A stretch of 36,724 nt of DNA from an uncultured Pseudomonadales bacterium (GCA_938036875.1 CALHVX010000147.1:1-36724); one strand, 5' to 3'; numbered from the stretch's first letter, positions 26,601-36,463 are shown. Notes: a model not told the origin generated them from the sequence alone. Numbers and translations: made by a program.

Positions 26601-27676
26601 AGACAGAGCAAGATGCGCCGTTGCACTTGCGTTTGAAGCACCTGAGATTGCCGGCAGATGAGCCGGATTCGGAGCTTGCCAGCAGTGATCCCGTAGAGAC
26701 CTCGTTGATTGCTCGCTTGCCCGATATGGATGTGGTCATTGAGGCGTTGCATTTTGGAGAGGAGGCATTTGGCCAGTGGCAGTTTGTGAGCGAGGTTGAG
26801 GGAAACAACTTAGTTTTTGAAGAGCTCAGCGCACAAGTCAAAGGTTTGAAGATCAAGGCGGATACCTTGATGTGGCATGGCAATTCCAATCAGACCCATT
26901 TTTCGGGATCCCTAAATGGTACCAACCTTGCTGAAGTCTTACCCCAATGGGGCTACGAGCCAACCTTAACCACCAGCAAAGTGGCGATTGGAGCGGTGGT
27001 TAGCTGGGCTGGGTCACCAGTGTACTTTGACCTAGAGCGGGTTCGTGGTGAGTTGTTTTTCAATGCGGACGACGGTCGTTTTTTGGATGTTGAAACAGCA
27101 AGCGGTGCACTACGCATATTCAGCTTGTTGAACTTTAGCGCCATCGCCAAGCGCATTAACTTCGATTTTTCCGATGTGGTCGGCAAAGGCGTTAGTTTTG
27201 ATGATTTGGGTGCTAGAGTGGCACTCGAAGATGGCCTGCTCACCTTTGTTGAGCCGATGGAAGTTGAGGGGACCGGTTCCTCTTTTCTGCTGGCGGGCCG
27301 CGTCAATTTGGCCAGCGGCGAGCTAGATAACGAGATGATTGTGACCTTGCCAGTGAGCAAAGGATTACCTTGGTATGCCGCCTACGTTGCCATTGCCAAC
27401 CCCTTAGCCGGGTTGGGCGTGTTGGTGGGTGAGCGAGTGCTGCGTAAACCTTTGGAGCAATTCAGCAGTGCAAAGTACCGAATCAGCGGCACGTTGGATG
27501 ACCCCCAGGTTAAGTTTGTGAGCGTGTTTGACCGGTCTATGGATATGGATCTAAAGCCGGATGAGCCAGATACACCAAACGAAGAGACCACCGATGCCAG
27601 CACGGTGATAACAGACGATGAGTTACCGGTAGAGCCGGCGAATCAAAACCCAAAACAAGAAAATGGAACACTATGA
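23693..27676 (+). CDS. yhdP: YhdP, AsmA-like inter-membrane lipid transport protein
   Basis: YhdP, with TamB and YdbH, forms hydrophobic-grooved bridges that move phospholipids from the inner to the outer membrane. The 1327-residue length and layout fit: one N-terminal membrane anchor (about 3-29), then a very long repetitive beta-rich periplasmic region (DUF3971) and an AsmA-like C-terminal part ([55 protein letters not shown]). The last 50 residues are acidic and probably disordered. The start is GTG 23693, with AGGTGGA about nine bases upstream. It lies 120 bp after rng and its stop overlaps the tldD start by ATGA, matching the usual rng-yhdP-tldD order. Confidence 0.95.
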   Translation: MRLALRSLFVFVTALTLGLALVLCVGRVLTWQLDDDRANRWINPLGLAVEGVNARWRLLNPVLDIQGLHLGDSKLQEVVVELDWVESLLRRALVLRHLSVGDGELVVAFTQLRGWHLSGMPATKQQRSWFDTVYESDELQYSGLLSFVRGDDTQGIRVAAALVNRGGSHRADVTLSDPSCVDECGLHLQFDDREALWPLWYRELAASAQTYGRGIAIPSPLLLGTQARLADFQLRWDRTATRLGSGIAADAGIGAGLNFVLGLDDVLVPGGRPFSVDLAADGTSIGGVATARVHAGRLALPGVLASAIEAAQPKGSDPQSYDSNSSAASDLEAAIEGQMLELPPMWLQWTPSALRAFVPKLSLEPFIQFVADTRELDDVAGQWLQALGIKGQLSDLRLQRRHNGGKLGYQADFAEVSMQGFRGVPLLRQGAGRLAGYGSGIKFDVAGPQMTLGFPDIFLEPWELRDFSGSLTLVRAEGALRLVGREVRGNFENFDAVVPNRMLMGFDLHLPPEREAQILSLGIRLNQASLPKAKTFLPTKLGAGVRQWLMRGPQDGVLADVDFAYIGHTRGDQGPQSRRAAMTAQVSDAVVVYHEAWPLVRDITGQLNLSGPRAVMQVDQAQTQNLRIGASEITVSALGGQAVVELEANFDLADGLDFVRQTPLRDSVTFVRDEWTGAGPVSAHGSLVVPINGDTAGVVADLDFFVQGASLNLPELRMPLTNVKGNVGFTSPNQVRSNTLSGRLFGSAWRTKINTEAGSKSTQNPAVVFAIEGRMLPTDVYQLLDLQDPGIAEGASEYQAIMRFPTNGDTPSLQLTGDLIGTQLVLPGQLAKAADQARGLSLQAQFAPKTTDVRLQYPGLVGALQIAQGSVQRGALQLSELSAVVTPVPQFDAQSTHVSLGGTLAELDVGAFGDSDAGLFGDVPFEIEELQIQQLRLDTTDLGLTSVSGSLQGASYDLELLGERIAGTVKTEQDAPLHLRLKHLRLPADEPDSELASSDPVETSLIARLPDMDVVIEALHFGEEAFGQWQFVSEVEGNNLVFEELSAQVKGLKIKADTLMWHGNSNQTHFSGSLNGTNLAEVLPQWGYEPTLTTSKVAIGAVVSWAGSPVYFDLERVRGELFFNADDGRFLDVETASGALRIFSLLNFSAIAKRINFDFSDVVGKGVSFDDLGARVALEDGLLTFVEPMEVEGTGSSFLLAGRVNLASGELDNEMIVTLPVSKGLPWYAAYVAIANPLAGLGVLVGERVLRKPLEQFSSAKYRISGTLDDPQVKFVSVFDRSMDMDLKPDEPDTPNEETTDASTVITDDELPVEPANQNPKQENGTL

Positions 27677-29124
27677 GCAGCCCAGCAACCCAAAATCTCG
27701 AGACGGTAACCGCAGCATTGTGGGAACCAGCCGGCATCGGTCAGCCAGACGCTGAGCGTTTGTTAGGCCGATTGATGGGTCAGTCTATTGATTACGGTGA
27801 GCTGTTCTTTCAGCACAAGCGCTCTGAAAGTTGGGCCCTGGAAGACAGCATCGTTAAAGATGGTTCGTTCAACGTGGATCGTGGGGTAGGTGTTCGCGCG
27901 ATAGCCGGAGAAAAAACCGGCTTTGCCTACGCTGAGGACATCATCTTGCCATCGTTAACTCAAGCCACCGAAGCGGCGCGTTCGATTGCGCGGCAGGGAA
28001 CAGATGGCAGCGTTAAAGCGCTGCAAGCCAGGTCGGCGCCCGCACGCTATGCAGCGGTAGATCCGATTGAGCAAATGCCCACACCAGACAAGCTTGCCTT
28101 GTTGCAAGCGGCGGACCGTCACGCACGGGCTGCTGATGTTGGTGTGAAAGAAGTGACCGCGCGCCTATCGGCCAGCCATGAGGTAATGCTGGTGATGGCC
28201 AGCGATGGCACCTTGGCGGCAGATGAGCGCCCGCTAATTCGGTTTGATATTTCGGTCATTGTAGAGCGCAATGGCCGGCGTGAACGGGGTGGTGCAGGTT
28301 TGGGTGGACGCGGCCTGCTGCAAGATTTTCTTGATGTAGCCAAAGTGCAAGCCTTGGCGGATGAAGCCGTGCGTGGTGCTTTGGTAAACCTAGAAGCCAT
28401 CGATGCACCCGCTGGCCCCATGACCATTGTGCTGGGCAACGGTTGGCCTGGCGTGCTGCTGCACGAAGCCGTCGGGCATGGCTTGGAAGGCGACTTTAAC
28501 CGAAAAGGTAGTTCTGCCTTTGCTGGACAGTTGGGCCAGCAGGTGGCTTCTTCGCAATGCACCGTGGTTGATGATGGCACCTTGATGGATTGCCGTGGCT
28601 CTTTAAGCGTGGATGATGAGGGAACACCCACTAGCGGCACGGTGCTCATCGAGAACGGCATTCTCAAAGGTTACATGCAAGACAAGCTTAACGCTCGCCT
28701 GATGGGGGTTGAGGCGACAGGTAACGGGCGTCGGCAATCTTACGCACACACCACCCTACCGCGTATGACCAATACCTTTATGCAGCCTGGTAAGTACGAC
28801 CCAGAAGAGATTTTGGCCAGCGTCGACAATGGCATTTACGCAGTGAACTTTGGTGGCGGCCAGGTGGACATTACCTCAGGTAAGTTTGTGTTCTCGGCAA
28901 CTGAAGCCTACTTAGTGAAGAACGGTAAGGTTGGGCAACCGATTCGCGGCGCTACCTTAATCGGCAATGGTGCTGAGGTAATGAACCGCATATCCATGGT
29001 GGGCAACGATCTCGAGTTGGACCGCGGTGTGGGGGTGTGCGGCAAAGACGGCCAGTCGGTGCCCGTTGGTGTCGGTCAACCCACGTTAAAGGTTGATGAG
29101 ATTACGGTGGGCGGCACAAACTAA
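27673..29124 (+). CDS. tldD: Metalloprotease subunit TldD
   Basis: TldD is the zinc-bearing half of the TldD/PmbA(TldE) heterodimer, which in E. coli trims the microcin B17 leader and degrades the antitoxin CcdA. The 483-residue protein has the HExxxH motif His264-Glu265...His269 ([13 protein letters not shown]), preceded by the N-terminal alpha/beta domain ([36 protein letters not shown]). Further landmarks are [33 protein letters not shown]...PRMTNTFM, and [16 protein letters not shown]. It is coupled to yhdP by a four-base overlap. Its partner pmbA is 0.7 kb downstream with darP between, so both subunits come from this locus but from different transcripts. Confidence 0.97.
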   Translation: MSSPATQNLETVTAALWEPAGIGQPDAERLLGRLMGQSIDYGELFFQHKRSESWALEDSIVKDGSFNVDRGVGVRAIAGEKTGFAYAEDIILPSLTQATEAARSIARQGTDGSVKALQARSAPARYAAVDPIEQMPTPDKLALLQAADRHARAADVGVKEVTARLSASHEVMLVMASDGTLAADERPLIRFDISVIVERNGRRERGGAGLGGRGLLQDFLDVAKVQALADEAVRGALVNLEAIDAPAGPMTIVLGNGWPGVLLHEAVGHGLEGDFNRKGSSAFAGQLGQQVASSQCTVVDDGTLMDCRGSLSVDDEGTPTSGTVLIENGILKGYMQDKLNARLMGVEATGNGRRQSYAHTTLPRMTNTFMQPGKYDPEEILASVDNGIYAVNFGGGQVDITSGKFVFSATEAYLVKNGKVGQPIRGATLIGNGAEVMNRISMVGNDLELDRGVGVCGKDGQSVPVGVGQPTLKVDEITVGGTN

Positions 29125-29159
29125 GCAACGCTGCACCCTGGCCAAGCCCTACTTTGGGC

Positions 29160-29777
29160 CTAGGCTCCGCTGTCGGCTGGACTATCGTTGTTGCTGTCTC
29201 TGATGAATCGAAACAACACCCGCGCCGCAGCTTTGGCCTGCGGCGACTCTAAGTCTTGCCCCATCTTGGTCGCACGTTGGGCTTTTTGCACAATCTGCCT
29301 TAGTTGCTGGCGATCTGTTGCTTGATACTCGTCGAGATATTCGGTTAGCGCTTGGCTATCGGTGATTAAGCGGTCGCGCCATAACTCCAGCTGATGCAAC
29401 GCGTAACGTGCTGAAGCAGCCTCACCATTGAGCACCGCAAGCTTTTCTTCTACTTCATGGACGTCAATTTTGCGCAAGATGCCGCCAATGAGCAGCAACT
29501 GCCGCTTCTTTGCGCCGTGACTTTTAAAGCGCTGATAATCTAGCAGTGCATTAAGTAGCTTGTCGTGCAAATCTAGCTTCTTAAGTTGCTCCGCACTCAT
29601 CAAGGTGAGTTCTTGCCCCATCTTTCTCAGCCGCTCAGCCTCGCGCTTCTTGGCACTTTTGGAGCTGAAGTTACCGTAGTGCGAGCCTTCCTCGGCGTCC
29701 AGCTGCTCCTCGGCGTTAGGGTCTGCGTCTGGATCTGAATCTGGGTTTGAGCCAGTGTCTGGGTGAGGATGCATCAT
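29160..29777 (-). CDS. darP: Ribosome assembly factor DarP (YjgA)
   Basis: DarP binds pre-50S particles and helps late assembly around the peptidyl-transferase centre. The 205-residue protein begins with an acidic, disordered tail of about 40 residues rich in Asp, Pro and Asn. The conserved helical body follows: SKSAKKREAERLRKMGQEL, LSAEQL-like SAEQLKKLDLHDKLLNAL, RQLLLIGGILRKID, LWRDRLITD and a closing KAAARVLFRFIRD. There are two adjacent Met codons at the start (29777 and 29774). It is convergent with tldD and divergent from pmbA, the usual arrangement in gammaproteobacteria. The acidic head is longer than I would expect from E. coli YjgA. Confidence 0.95.
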   Translation of the reverse strand: MMHPHPDTGSNPDSDPDADPNAEEQLDAEEGSHYGNFSSKSAKKREAERLRKMGQELTLMSAEQLKKLDLHDKLLNALLDYQRFKSHGAKKRQLLLIGGILRKIDVHEVEEKLAVLNGEAASARYALHQLELWRDRLITDSQALTEYLDEYQATDRQQLRQIVQKAQRATKMGQDLESPQAKAAARVLFRFIRDSNNDSPADSGA

Positions 29778-29840
29778 GTGTCGTGTTTGGGCTTTAGAAT
29801 ATGGGACAATAGGGGCCTGCCCAACAGGTGTCTACCCATA

Positions 29841-31238
29841 GTGACCAGATCTACACCCAGCACCACTTCCAGCACCCTCTCTAAGAGCGCCACAAGCGCA
29901 GGGCTGCCGGATCTTCGTGCCTCAGAAGCCGCCATCAAAGCTCAGGTTGAGCAGATACTGCATGAAGCGCAAAGCCAAGGCGCTAGCGCAGCCGAAGTTG
30001 CGGTGGGTGAAGACGTCGGCTTGGGCGTGTCGGTACGCATGGGAGAGCTGGAGAACGTTGAGTTCAACCAGGACCGTGGTTTTGGTATTACTGCCTACAT
30101 CGGGCAGCAAAAAGGCTCTGCGTCCACGTCTGATTCTAGCCCTCAAGCGGTTGCCGAAACCGTGGCTAAGGCGTTGCAGATAGCCAAACACACCCAGCCA
30201 GATGAATATTCTGGGTTAGCGGATGCTGCCTTGATGCCAGATTCTCTACCCGACCTAGATTTGTATCACCCCTGGGCGCTGACGGCGGATGCGGCGCAAG
30301 AGATGGCGCTAGAATCCGAAGCCGCCGGTTTAGCCGTTGATGGACGGGTGAGCAATTCTGATGGCGCCCAAGCCAGCACCCAATTGCAGTGCCGCGTGTA
30401 TGGCAACTCACATGGTTTTGTTGGCAGCTACGTCAGCACCCGGCATGGACTTAGCTGTGTGCTTATCGCGCGAGACGATGCAGGTATGCAACGTGACCAT
30501 TGGTATACCGTGGCGCGTGCATCCCAAGATTTAGAAGCAGCAGCTGATGTCGGACGGACGGCAGCTGAGCGAGCCTTGCAACGATTGTCCCCGCGTAAAG
30601 TTCCCACGGGCAAATACCCAGTGGTGTTCTCACCGCAAATGTCTGCAGGGCTGGTGGGGCACGTTATCTCCGCTTTGAGCGGTTCTGCGGTGTATCGAAA
30701 GTCGAGCTTTTTGCATGACAAGTTGGGGCAACTTGCCTTGAGCGAGCACCTCAACATTATTGAGCAACCTAGGTTAGCGCGGCAGCTTGGTAGTGCGTCG
30801 TTTGATGGTGATGGGGTTGCGACCTGGGATAAGTCCTTTGTTGCTAATGGCGTTGTCGAAAACTTCTTGCTATCTACCTACTCAGCAAAACGCTTAGGGA
30901 TGCAGACCACGGGTAACGCAGGTGGGGTGCATAACGTTACCCTAACGGGCACAACCAAACCCATCGCTGATCTCATTGGCCAGGTTAAAAACGGTTTGTA
31001 TGTCACCGAGCTGATGGGCCAGGGCGTGAACGGAGTAACCGGTGACTACTCTCGTGGTGCTGCAGGGTTCTGGATCGAAAATGGCGAGATCAGCTACCCG
31101 GTTGATGAAATCACGATAGCGGGCAACTTGCTGCAAATGATGACCAACATCCCGTACATCGGTGACGACCTAGATGTGCGTGGCAATATGCGTACGCCAA
31201 GTGTGCTGATCGAAGAGATGATGGTGGCGGGCTCTTAA
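29841..31238 (+). CDS. pmbA: Metalloprotease subunit PmbA (TldE)
   Basis: PmbA is the non-catalytic partner of TldD; it lacks the HExxxH motif and shapes the active chamber. The 465 residues include GVSVRMGELENVEFNQDRGFGITAYIG-type N-terminal segments, YHPWALTADAAQEMALESE, SNSDGAQ, LSPRKVPTGKYPVVFSP, SSFLHDKLGQLALSE, DGDGVATWDKSFV, GNAGGVHNV and GVNGVTGDYSRGAAGFWIENGEISYPVDEITIAGNL-type C-terminal motifs. I start at GTG 29841, with AGGTG (29826-29830) ten bases upstream. An earlier in-frame start at 29763 would cross the darP start and add residues not in the family. The first 30 residues (Thr/Ser rich) are variable. It is convergent with mgtE, three bases apart. Confidence 0.95.
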   Translation: MTRSTPSTTSSTLSKSATSAGLPDLRASEAAIKAQVEQILHEAQSQGASAAEVAVGEDVGLGVSVRMGELENVEFNQDRGFGITAYIGQQKGSASTSDSSPQAVAETVAKALQIAKHTQPDEYSGLADAALMPDSLPDLDLYHPWALTADAAQEMALESEAAGLAVDGRVSNSDGAQASTQLQCRVYGNSHGFVGSYVSTRHGLSCVLIARDDAGMQRDHWYTVARASQDLEAAADVGRTAAERALQRLSPRKVPTGKYPVVFSPQMSAGLVGHVISALSGSAVYRKSSFLHDKLGQLALSEHLNIIEQPRLARQLGSASFDGDGVATWDKSFVANGVVENFLLSTYSAKRLGMQTTGNAGGVHNVTLTGTTKPIADLIGQVKNGLYVTELMGQGVNGVTGDYSRGAAGFWIENGEISYPVDEITIAGNLLQMMTNIPYIGDDLDVRGNMRTPSVLIEEMMVAGS

Positions 31239-31241
31239 GGC

Positions 31242-32654
31242 TTAAGCGTAGACAAGGGTTGCTAGGCCCAAAAAGACAAAGAAACCAGTGACGTCGGTGA
31301 TGGTGGTGAGCACCACACCCCCAGCGATAGCGGGGTCGATTTTGAGCCAATTTAGCAGGCTGGGGAGCAGCGCGCCGGCAATAGCAGCCACCACAATGTT
31401 GGTTAGCATGGCAACCGCAATCACGTAACCTAGATATCTATCTTGGAAGGCAATGGCGGCGGCAAAGGCCACAATAACCGCCAGCAGCACACCGTTTAGT
31501 GCGGCCACCATAAACTCTCGATTGACCATGTAGAGCAAGTTGGCACGTCCAACGTGGCCTAAAGCCATACCCCTTATAACCAAGGTCAGGGTCTGAGTTC
31601 CCGCGATGCCACCCATGCTAGCAACGATGGGCATCAACACAGCCAGCGCTACCACTTTAGAGATGGTCTCTTCGAAAACGTTGATTACCGCTGCCGCTAC
31701 AAAAGCAGTCAGCAGGTTGATGGTTAGCCACAGGCTGCGACGCTTGAAGCTCTTCATGATGGGTGCAAAAAAATCATCTTCGGTATCAAGGCCCGCTGGG
31801 CCCAACACCGCCTCCTCCGCGTCTTCCAAGATAACGTCAACCACGTCATCAATGGTGATACGACCGAGCAGGCGGCCCTGATCATCGAGCACCGGTGCGG
31901 AGATCAAATCTTGCTCGGAGAAGATGTTGGCAACCTCGGTATCCGGCATATCGACGGGAATCACCGGAGCATCACTGTCCATGACTTCGCGTACGGTGAC
32001 CGATGGATCCGAAGTTAGCAGTTTGGCCAAGGATAGCTGGCCCACGTATTCGTCCCGAGAATTCACCACAATGAGGCTGTCTGTCGCTAGCGGTAGCTCT
32101 TTGCGCAATCGCAGGTAGCGCAGCACCAGCTCTAGAGCATGCCTTGGGCGAACGGTGATGGTATCGGTATCCATCAGACCGCCAGCGCAGTCATCCGCGT
32201 AGCTTAAGACCGACTCTACCCTTGCGCGGTCCGCTGCATCCAGCTTAGCCAGTACGTCTTGGGTTATGCGGGCGGGGAGTTGATGCAGTATGTCCGCAAA
32301 GTCATCGGTAGCCAGATCGTCTGCCGCCGCCGCCAGCTGCGCCGTATCCATGGCTTGCAAGAACTCACTGCGCACATCTTCGCTGAGATGCTGTAGCACT
32401 TGGGTACTGTTGTCTTTGTCCAGCAACTCCCAGGTAACCTGGCGCATATGGGGCGGCATGGATTCGAGGAGGTTGGCAATATCCGGGGGTCGTAGCGAAG
32501 CCAGCAGCAGGCGTGATTCATCTGCTGCGCCAGCGCCCGCGCCAAAGGTATTGAACAGCTCACCTAGTTGGTCCTGGAGCGGTTGATTCTGCAGCGGCCG
32601 TTGCCGCGTGCTGCTGTCACGCGGGTTGTCCTGCGCTTTACTGCCCCTCGCCAA
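31242..32654 (-). CDS. mgtE: Magnesium transporter MgtE
   Basis: MgtE is a dimeric Mg2+ channel gated by intracellular Mg2+. The 470-residue protein has a helical N domain (about 35-150), a CBS pair (TITVRPRHALELVLRYL... and ...LGRITIDDVVDVILEDAEE, about 155-285) and five transmembrane helices (about 305-470). Pore-region motifs are visible: GGIAGTQTLTLVIRGMALG, NREFMVAALNG and TTITDVTGFFVFLGLATL with the conserved Asp of the cation path. The only early start codon is TTG 32654, which puts the first 17 bases inside npr; there is no in-frame ATG before the N domain. It is the last gene of the rpoN-region run and its stop is three bases from the convergent pmbA stop. Confidence 0.94.
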   Translation of the reverse strand: MARGSKAQDNPRDSSTRQRPLQNQPLQDQLGELFNTFGAGAGAADESRLLLASLRPPDIANLLESMPPHMRQVTWELLDKDNSTQVLQHLSEDVRSEFLQAMDTAQLAAAADDLATDDFADILHQLPARITQDVLAKLDAADRARVESVLSYADDCAGGLMDTDTITVRPRHALELVLRYLRLRKELPLATDSLIVVNSRDEYVGQLSLAKLLTSDPSVTVREVMDSDAPVIPVDMPDTEVANIFSEQDLISAPVLDDQGRLLGRITIDDVVDVILEDAEEAVLGPAGLDTEDDFFAPIMKSFKRRSLWLTINLLTAFVAAAVINVFEETISKVVALAVLMPIVASMGGIAGTQTLTLVIRGMALGHVGRANLLYMVNREFMVAALNGVLLAVIVAFAAAIAFQDRYLGYVIAVAMLTNIVVAAIAGALLPSLLNWLKIDPAIAGGVVLTTITDVTGFFVFLGLATLVYA

Positions 32655-32907
32655 ACCCGCTCTCGATAACCTCGGTTAGCGCCGCAAAAGCGGCATCTTC
32701 GTCGTCCCCATTAACCTCTAGCAGCAGCTCGCTGCCTAGCGGGGCAGCGAGCAGCATCACGCTCATGATGCTTTTGCCATCCACTTTTTGGTCACGGAAA
32801 GACAGCTGTACTTGGCTAGTGAAGCCTTTTGTGGCGGCAACAAACTTAGAGGCTGCACGGGCGTGCAGGCCTAGCTTGTTGACAATTTTTAGGTTTTTTT
32901 GGGGCAC
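32638..32907 (-). CDS. npr: Nitrogen PTS phosphocarrier NPr (HPr-like)
   Basis: NPr carries phosphate from EI-Ntr to EIIA-Ntr. The 89-residue HPr-fold protein has the phosphorylated His15 in NKLGLHARAASKFV and the KSIMSVMLLAAPLGSELLLEVNG segment that surrounds the Ser46-type position. Its setting after ptsN and rapZ identifies it as NPr (PtsO) and not the sugar HPr. The start codon is GTG at 32907 with no strong ribosome site. It begins 109 bp after the rapZ stop, and its 3' end overlaps mgtE by 17 bp, which suggests coupled translation of the transporter. Confidence 0.93.
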   Translation of the reverse strand: MPQKNLKIVNKLGLHARAASKFVAATKGFTSQVQLSFRDQKVDGKSIMSVMLLAAPLGSELLLEVNGDDEDAAFAALTEVIESGFGEGQ

Positions 32908-33016
32908 TAGGCACTACCGGCGTGGATAACAAAATACGGTGTCGAGCTAATGCTACCTTAGAGTAAATTGATCCGTTTGCCTAACGACCGGGGCTCAAAG
33001 CTGGTGAATAGGTTGG

Positions 33017-33886
33017 CTAGGATTTCTTTGGCCAATTGGCAAGCTGTCGATGCCGAACCAAAACTGAGGAAAAATGCGGTTTGAAATGTTCGGCAAGCGT
33101 TTCTGCCATAAAGACGCTGCGATGTTGGCCGCCGGTACAGCCAATACCCACCGTCAGGTAGGTTCGGTTGTTTTCTTCAAAACGGCTGGCCCAGGTGGTC
33201 AGGAAATTGCGGATGTCGTGGTACATCTGTTGGACCTCCGCCTCACCCTCCAGGTATTTTTTAACCTCTTCATCACGCCCGGTAAGCGGTCGCAGCTCAG
33301 GTATCCAGTGCGGGTTAGGCAGGCAGCGGATATCGAATACATAGTCGGCATCAACCGGTACACCGTATTTGAAGCCAAAGGAGCGAAACAGCAAGGACAG
33401 CCCAGCTTCAGACTTTTCGATCACCCGGGTTTTGATCATCTCCACCAGATCTTGGCCCGCTAAGAGGGTGGTATCTATGGTCAGGTCGGCTAGATCCGCA
33501 ATGGCCCCGAGAATCTGTTGCTCGGTATCAATGGCCTGCTTGAGATCGGTGTCTTGATTGGTCAGCGGGTGCCGGCGCCGGGTTTCGCTAAAACGCTTGA
33601 CCAAGGTTGGACTTAGGGCATCAAGGTAGATCACTTGGCAATCGACACCAAGTCGGTCCAAATCAAGCAAAATTTCTGGAAAGTCGCGTAAATTGAATGC
33701 TCTAGCATCAATACAGACAGCTTGGTTTATGTCGCGCTGCACCTCGTCTTCCATCACGGCCTTCATTAGACCTTTGAGCAAGACCACGGGCAGGTTGTCG
33801 ACACAGTTGTAGCCTGCATCTTCTAGCGCGTGCAGCGCTGTTGTTTTGCCTGAGCCTGAGCGACCGCTGATAACGACTAACTTCAT
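33017..33886 (-). CDS. rapZ: RNase adapter / nucleotide-binding protein RapZ
   Basis: In enteric bacteria RapZ binds the small RNA GlmZ and presents it to RNase E, so tuning glucosamine-6-phosphate synthase. The 289 residues have the Walker A loop GRSGSGKTT (8-16), DNLPVVLL, CIDARAF..RDFPEILLDL, RRRHPLT, LLFRSFGFKYGVP and the C-terminal signature GIGCTGGQHRSVFMAETLAEHF, all standard for the family. Outside enteric bacteria the GlmY/GlmZ link is not general, so the role here may be wider cell-wall control. The ATG overlaps the ptsN stop by four bases. Confidence 0.96.
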   Translation of the reverse strand: MKLVVISGRSGSGKTTALHALEDAGYNCVDNLPVVLLKGLMKAVMEDEVQRDINQAVCIDARAFNLRDFPEILLDLDRLGVDCQVIYLDALSPTLVKRFSETRRRHPLTNQDTDLKQAIDTEQQILGAIADLADLTIDTTLLAGQDLVEMIKTRVIEKSEAGLSLLFRSFGFKYGVPVDADYVFDIRCLPNPHWIPELRPLTGRDEEVKKYLEGEAEVQQMYHDIRNFLTTWASRFEENNRTYLTVGIGCTGGQHRSVFMAETLAEHFKPHFSSVLVRHRQLANWPKKS

Positions 33887-34350
33887 GCGGCGCTTTCTTG
33901 GTTTAGCGCAATCAGTTGCTGATGCAAGGTGGCGTCGTCGTTGCAGCTGCGTAGGCGTTGGCGATTGTTGGGATCCGAAAATAGACCTGCCAGGGTAGCA
34001 AGCATCTCTAGATGGGCTGTTTGCTCGGCTTCGGGTACAACCAGAACAAAGAGCAGGTCAACCGGAGCATCATCTGGCGCTTCGTAGTCTATGGCATCGC
34101 TGAGCTGAAAAAAGGCGGCAACAATGGAGTCGGTGTTAGTGCGACAATGGGGAATGGCGACCCCTTCGCCGATGGCGGTGGTGCCCAGGCGTTCACGGGC
34201 CATTAGCGCGCTGAACAGTTCGCGTGGGGCAAGCTGTGGATATTGGGCTGCCAGCAACTCGCTGCATTGTTGCAACACACGTTTACGGCTGGCACCTGGT
34301 AGCTGGGCTACGGTGCAGCCTTGGGTCAAAATTGTACTGATACTGGTCAT
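33883..34350 (-). CDS. ptsN: Nitrogen PTS regulatory protein EIIA-Ntr
   Basis: PtsN is the end point of the nitrogen phosphotransferase chain and regulates potassium handling and other targets according to its phosphorylation. The 155-residue EIIA domain carries the active His68 in GEGVAIPHCRT, with ERLGTTAIG before it and PVDLLFVLVVPE..QTAHLEMLATLAGLFSD after it. I choose ATG 34350; an upstream in-frame start at 34389 adds 13 residues not in the family. A TATAAT sequence lies directly before the ATG but is too close for a normal leader. hpf ends 146 bp upstream and rapZ is coupled downstream. Confidence 0.95.
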   Translation of the reverse strand: MTSISTILTQGCTVAQLPGASRKRVLQQCSELLAAQYPQLAPRELFSALMARERLGTTAIGEGVAIPHCRTNTDSIVAAFFQLSDAIDYEAPDDAPVDLLFVLVVPEAEQTAHLEMLATLAGLFSDPNNRQRLRSCNDDATLHQQLIALNQESAA

Positions 34351-34454
34351 ATTGAAATTATAGACAACCTTGGCCCAATAAGATTGCATCTTTTGTGAGC
34401 TTATTTCGAAGCATAGGAAAGATCAGCAAACTGTGATCCAGTACGCTAGGCATG

Positions 34455-34477
34455 GGCGGGTTGAATGACAGCCCGCC
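34455..34477. other. GC-rich inverted repeat between hpf and ptsN
   Basis: GGCGGG (34455-34460) and CCCGCC (34472-34477) form a 6-bp GC stem with an 11-base loop, 20 bp after the hpf stop on the minus strand. No U run follows. It might attenuate transcription between hpf and ptsN or protect the 3' end of the upstream message. Confidence 0.35.
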
Positions 34478-34496
34478 AAGAAGGCCCGCTGGCTTG

Positions 34497-34832
34497 TTAA
34501 ACCTCCGGGTCTATGAGCTCTGGCTTAACCTTTTGATGGCGCGGCCGTTTCTCTGTAATTTTTTCTTTGTGTTTTACAATTTGCCGGTCGAGCTTATCTG
34601 CCAGCTGGTCAACGGCGTGATATAGGTTCTCATCGATAGCGTCTGCGAACAAATCGGCGCCACTCACGTGCATGGTTGCTTCCGCGCGCTGCTCGAGCTT
34701 TTCTACGCTGAGGATAACGTGCACGTTGGTAATGTGGTCGAAGTGTTTTTCGAGGCGGGTGAGCTTGCTGGTGACATAAGTACGGAGGGTGTCGGTGACG
34801 TCAATGTGGTGACCGGTGATACTTAGCTGCAT
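34497..34832 (-). CDS. hpf: Short ribosome hibernation-promoting factor HPF
   Basis: HPF binds the 30S decoding site and helps form inactive 100S ribosome dimers in stationary phase. The 111-residue protein is the short type: MQLSITGHHIDVTDTLRTYV, KLTRLEKHFDHI, VHVILSVEK, EATMHVSGADLFADA and DNLYHAVDQL-like ENLYHAVDQLADKLDRQI...KHKEK, followed by a short charged tail. The dimerisation domain of long HPF is absent, as is usual in gammaproteobacteria. ATG 34832 has AGGAGT seven bases upstream. It follows rpoN by 74 bp. Confidence 0.95.
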   Translation of the reverse strand: MQLSITGHHIDVTDTLRTYVTSKLTRLEKHFDHITNVHVILSVEKLEQRAEATMHVSGADLFADAIDENLYHAVDQLADKLDRQIVKHKEKITEKRPRHQKVKPELIDPEV

Positions 34833-34906
34833 GGCTACTCCTATAGTTCACCTTAGTTATACACCTTCTAAAGTCATGTTGTCACATACCCAAATCACAT
34901 TAACAA

Positions 34907-36430
34907 TCACACCAATCGCTTACGTTCGTTTGATGGTGGTATACCCAGGCTTTCTCGGTACTTGGCAACGGTTCGGCGGGCCACTTTGATGTTTTGCTCT
35001 TTGAGCAGTGCGGTAATTTTGTTGTCACTTAATGGCTTGCGCGTGTTTTCTTCGCCGGTCATTTTTTTGATTAGCGCGCGAATGGCAGTGCTAGAAATTT
35101 CCCCACCGGTGGTTGTGCCCACATGGCTAGAGAAGAAGTACTTAAGCTCGAAGATGCCTCGGGGTGTGTGCATGTACTTGCGGCTTGTCACGCGCGAGAT
35201 GGTTGATTCATGCATCTCTACCAACTCTGCAATTTCGTTCAAAACCAAAGGCTTCATGGCCTCTGGTCCGTAGTCGAAGAACCCGCGTTGGTGCTCGACG
35301 ATTCGTGTTGCCACTTTCAGTAAGGTCTCGTTGCGCGACTGCAGGCTTTTTAGAAACCACTTGGCTTCCTGCAGGTTGTCCTTTAAGTAATTGTTGTCAG
35401 AACTGTTATCTGCGCGTTTGATTAAACCCGCATAGGTTTGGTTGATGCGTACTTTGGGTGTGGCCTCGCCATTGAGCTCTACAAGCCAGCGTCCTTCGTG
35501 CTTGCGCACAAATACGTCTGGTACTACGTAGTTGGCCGCTTCACTTGCCACCGCCGAGCCAGGTCGAGGGTTTAACGACTGAATGAGTTGGACACAACGG
35601 GTGAGATCTTCTTGGGACAGCTTTGTCAGTCGCTTGAGGCTGGTGAAATCTCGTGCTGCGAGCACCGCTAGATGTTCGGCAACCAAATTTTGGGCCGCGC
35701 TTAGCAGCGGGGTGTCTGTTGGCAGTTGGGCGAGCTGAAGGGTCAAGCACTCCGCCAGGTCACGTGCCGCAACACCAGCTGGCTCAAATTGCTGCACCAG
35801 CTTCAGCACGGCAAGGACTTCGTCTTCTGCAACCGTCGGCGGTTCTTGATCCTGCTCCGCATGGTTGTCATCTAGCTTGCCAAAGTTGGCGTTGAGACTT
35901 TCGGTGAGCTCCGCCAGGGTTTGGGTCAACATACCGTCAACGTTGATGGCTTCGATAATGGTCTCGGCGATGAGCTGATCTGTGGTGCTGAGCGGTACCA
36001 AATTAAGCTGCCAATACAGGGTATCTTGCAGCGTCTCACCTGCAGAGTTGAACTCAGTGAAATCTACTTCGCTGCCTGTGTCGCTGCTGGTGGTTGGGGT
36101 GCTGTGCTCTTGGTACAGATCATCCCAGTCCGTGTCGACTGGGAGTTCATCTGGTACCGAATCTTCGCGCCCATCGAGCTCGGCTAAGGTATCTGACCCG
36201 TCGATCTCGCTTCGCTGCTCGGCGTTGAGGTCTGCCTCGTCAGCTGCAAACTCCACCTCAGCTTCGTCGGGCTCCACTTCATCAAGCTCTAACAAGGGGT
36301 TCGACTCCAGCGACTGTTGAATCTCTTGCTGCAAGTCGAGCGCCGATAGCTGCAGCAAGCGTATGGCTTGCTGCAGTTGCGGCGTCATGGTCAGCTGTTG
36401 ACCGAGCTTGAGTTGTAGGCCTTGCTTCAT
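34907..36430 (-). CDS. rpoN: RNA polymerase sigma-54 factor RpoN
   Basis: RpoN directs RNA polymerase to -24/-12 promoters that need an enhancer-binding ATPase. The 507 residues show the Gln/Leu-rich region I ([20 protein letters not shown] and on to about residue 50), and a long acidic region II (about 50-135). The core-binding domain follows ([32 protein letters not shown]), then the helix-turn-helix region ([21 protein letters not shown]) and the RpoN box [10 protein letters not shown] (484-493). All regions are complete. ATG 36430 has GGTGG about eight bases upstream. It sits 33 bp after lptB and heads the hpf-ptsN-rapZ-npr run, the standard gammaproteobacterial order. Confidence 0.97.
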   Translation of the reverse strand: MKQGLQLKLGQQLTMTPQLQQAIRLLQLSALDLQQEIQQSLESNPLLELDEVEPDEAEVEFAADEADLNAEQRSEIDGSDTLAELDGREDSVPDELPVDTDWDDLYQEHSTPTTSSDTGSEVDFTEFNSAGETLQDTLYWQLNLVPLSTTDQLIAETIIEAINVDGMLTQTLAELTESLNANFGKLDDNHAEQDQEPPTVAEDEVLAVLKLVQQFEPAGVAARDLAECLTLQLAQLPTDTPLLSAAQNLVAEHLAVLAARDFTSLKRLTKLSQEDLTRCVQLIQSLNPRPGSAVASEAANYVVPDVFVRKHEGRWLVELNGEATPKVRINQTYAGLIKRADNSSDNNYLKDNLQEAKWFLKSLQSRNETLLKVATRIVEHQRGFFDYGPEAMKPLVLNEIAELVEMHESTISRVTSRKYMHTPRGIFELKYFFSSHVGTTTGGEISSTAIRALIKKMTGEENTRKPLSDNKITALLKEQNIKVARRTVAKYRESLGIPPSNERKRLV

Positions 36431-36463
36431 TTGCTAACCACCGGCTTTGGGCTTCGTGCCCGG

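Noticed and set aside
34351-34370. TATAAT directly before the ptsN start as a promoter
   Set aside because: It lies within about 12 bases of the ATG and has no -35 at proper distance; it would give a leaderless mRNA in a gene that is normally co-transcribed.
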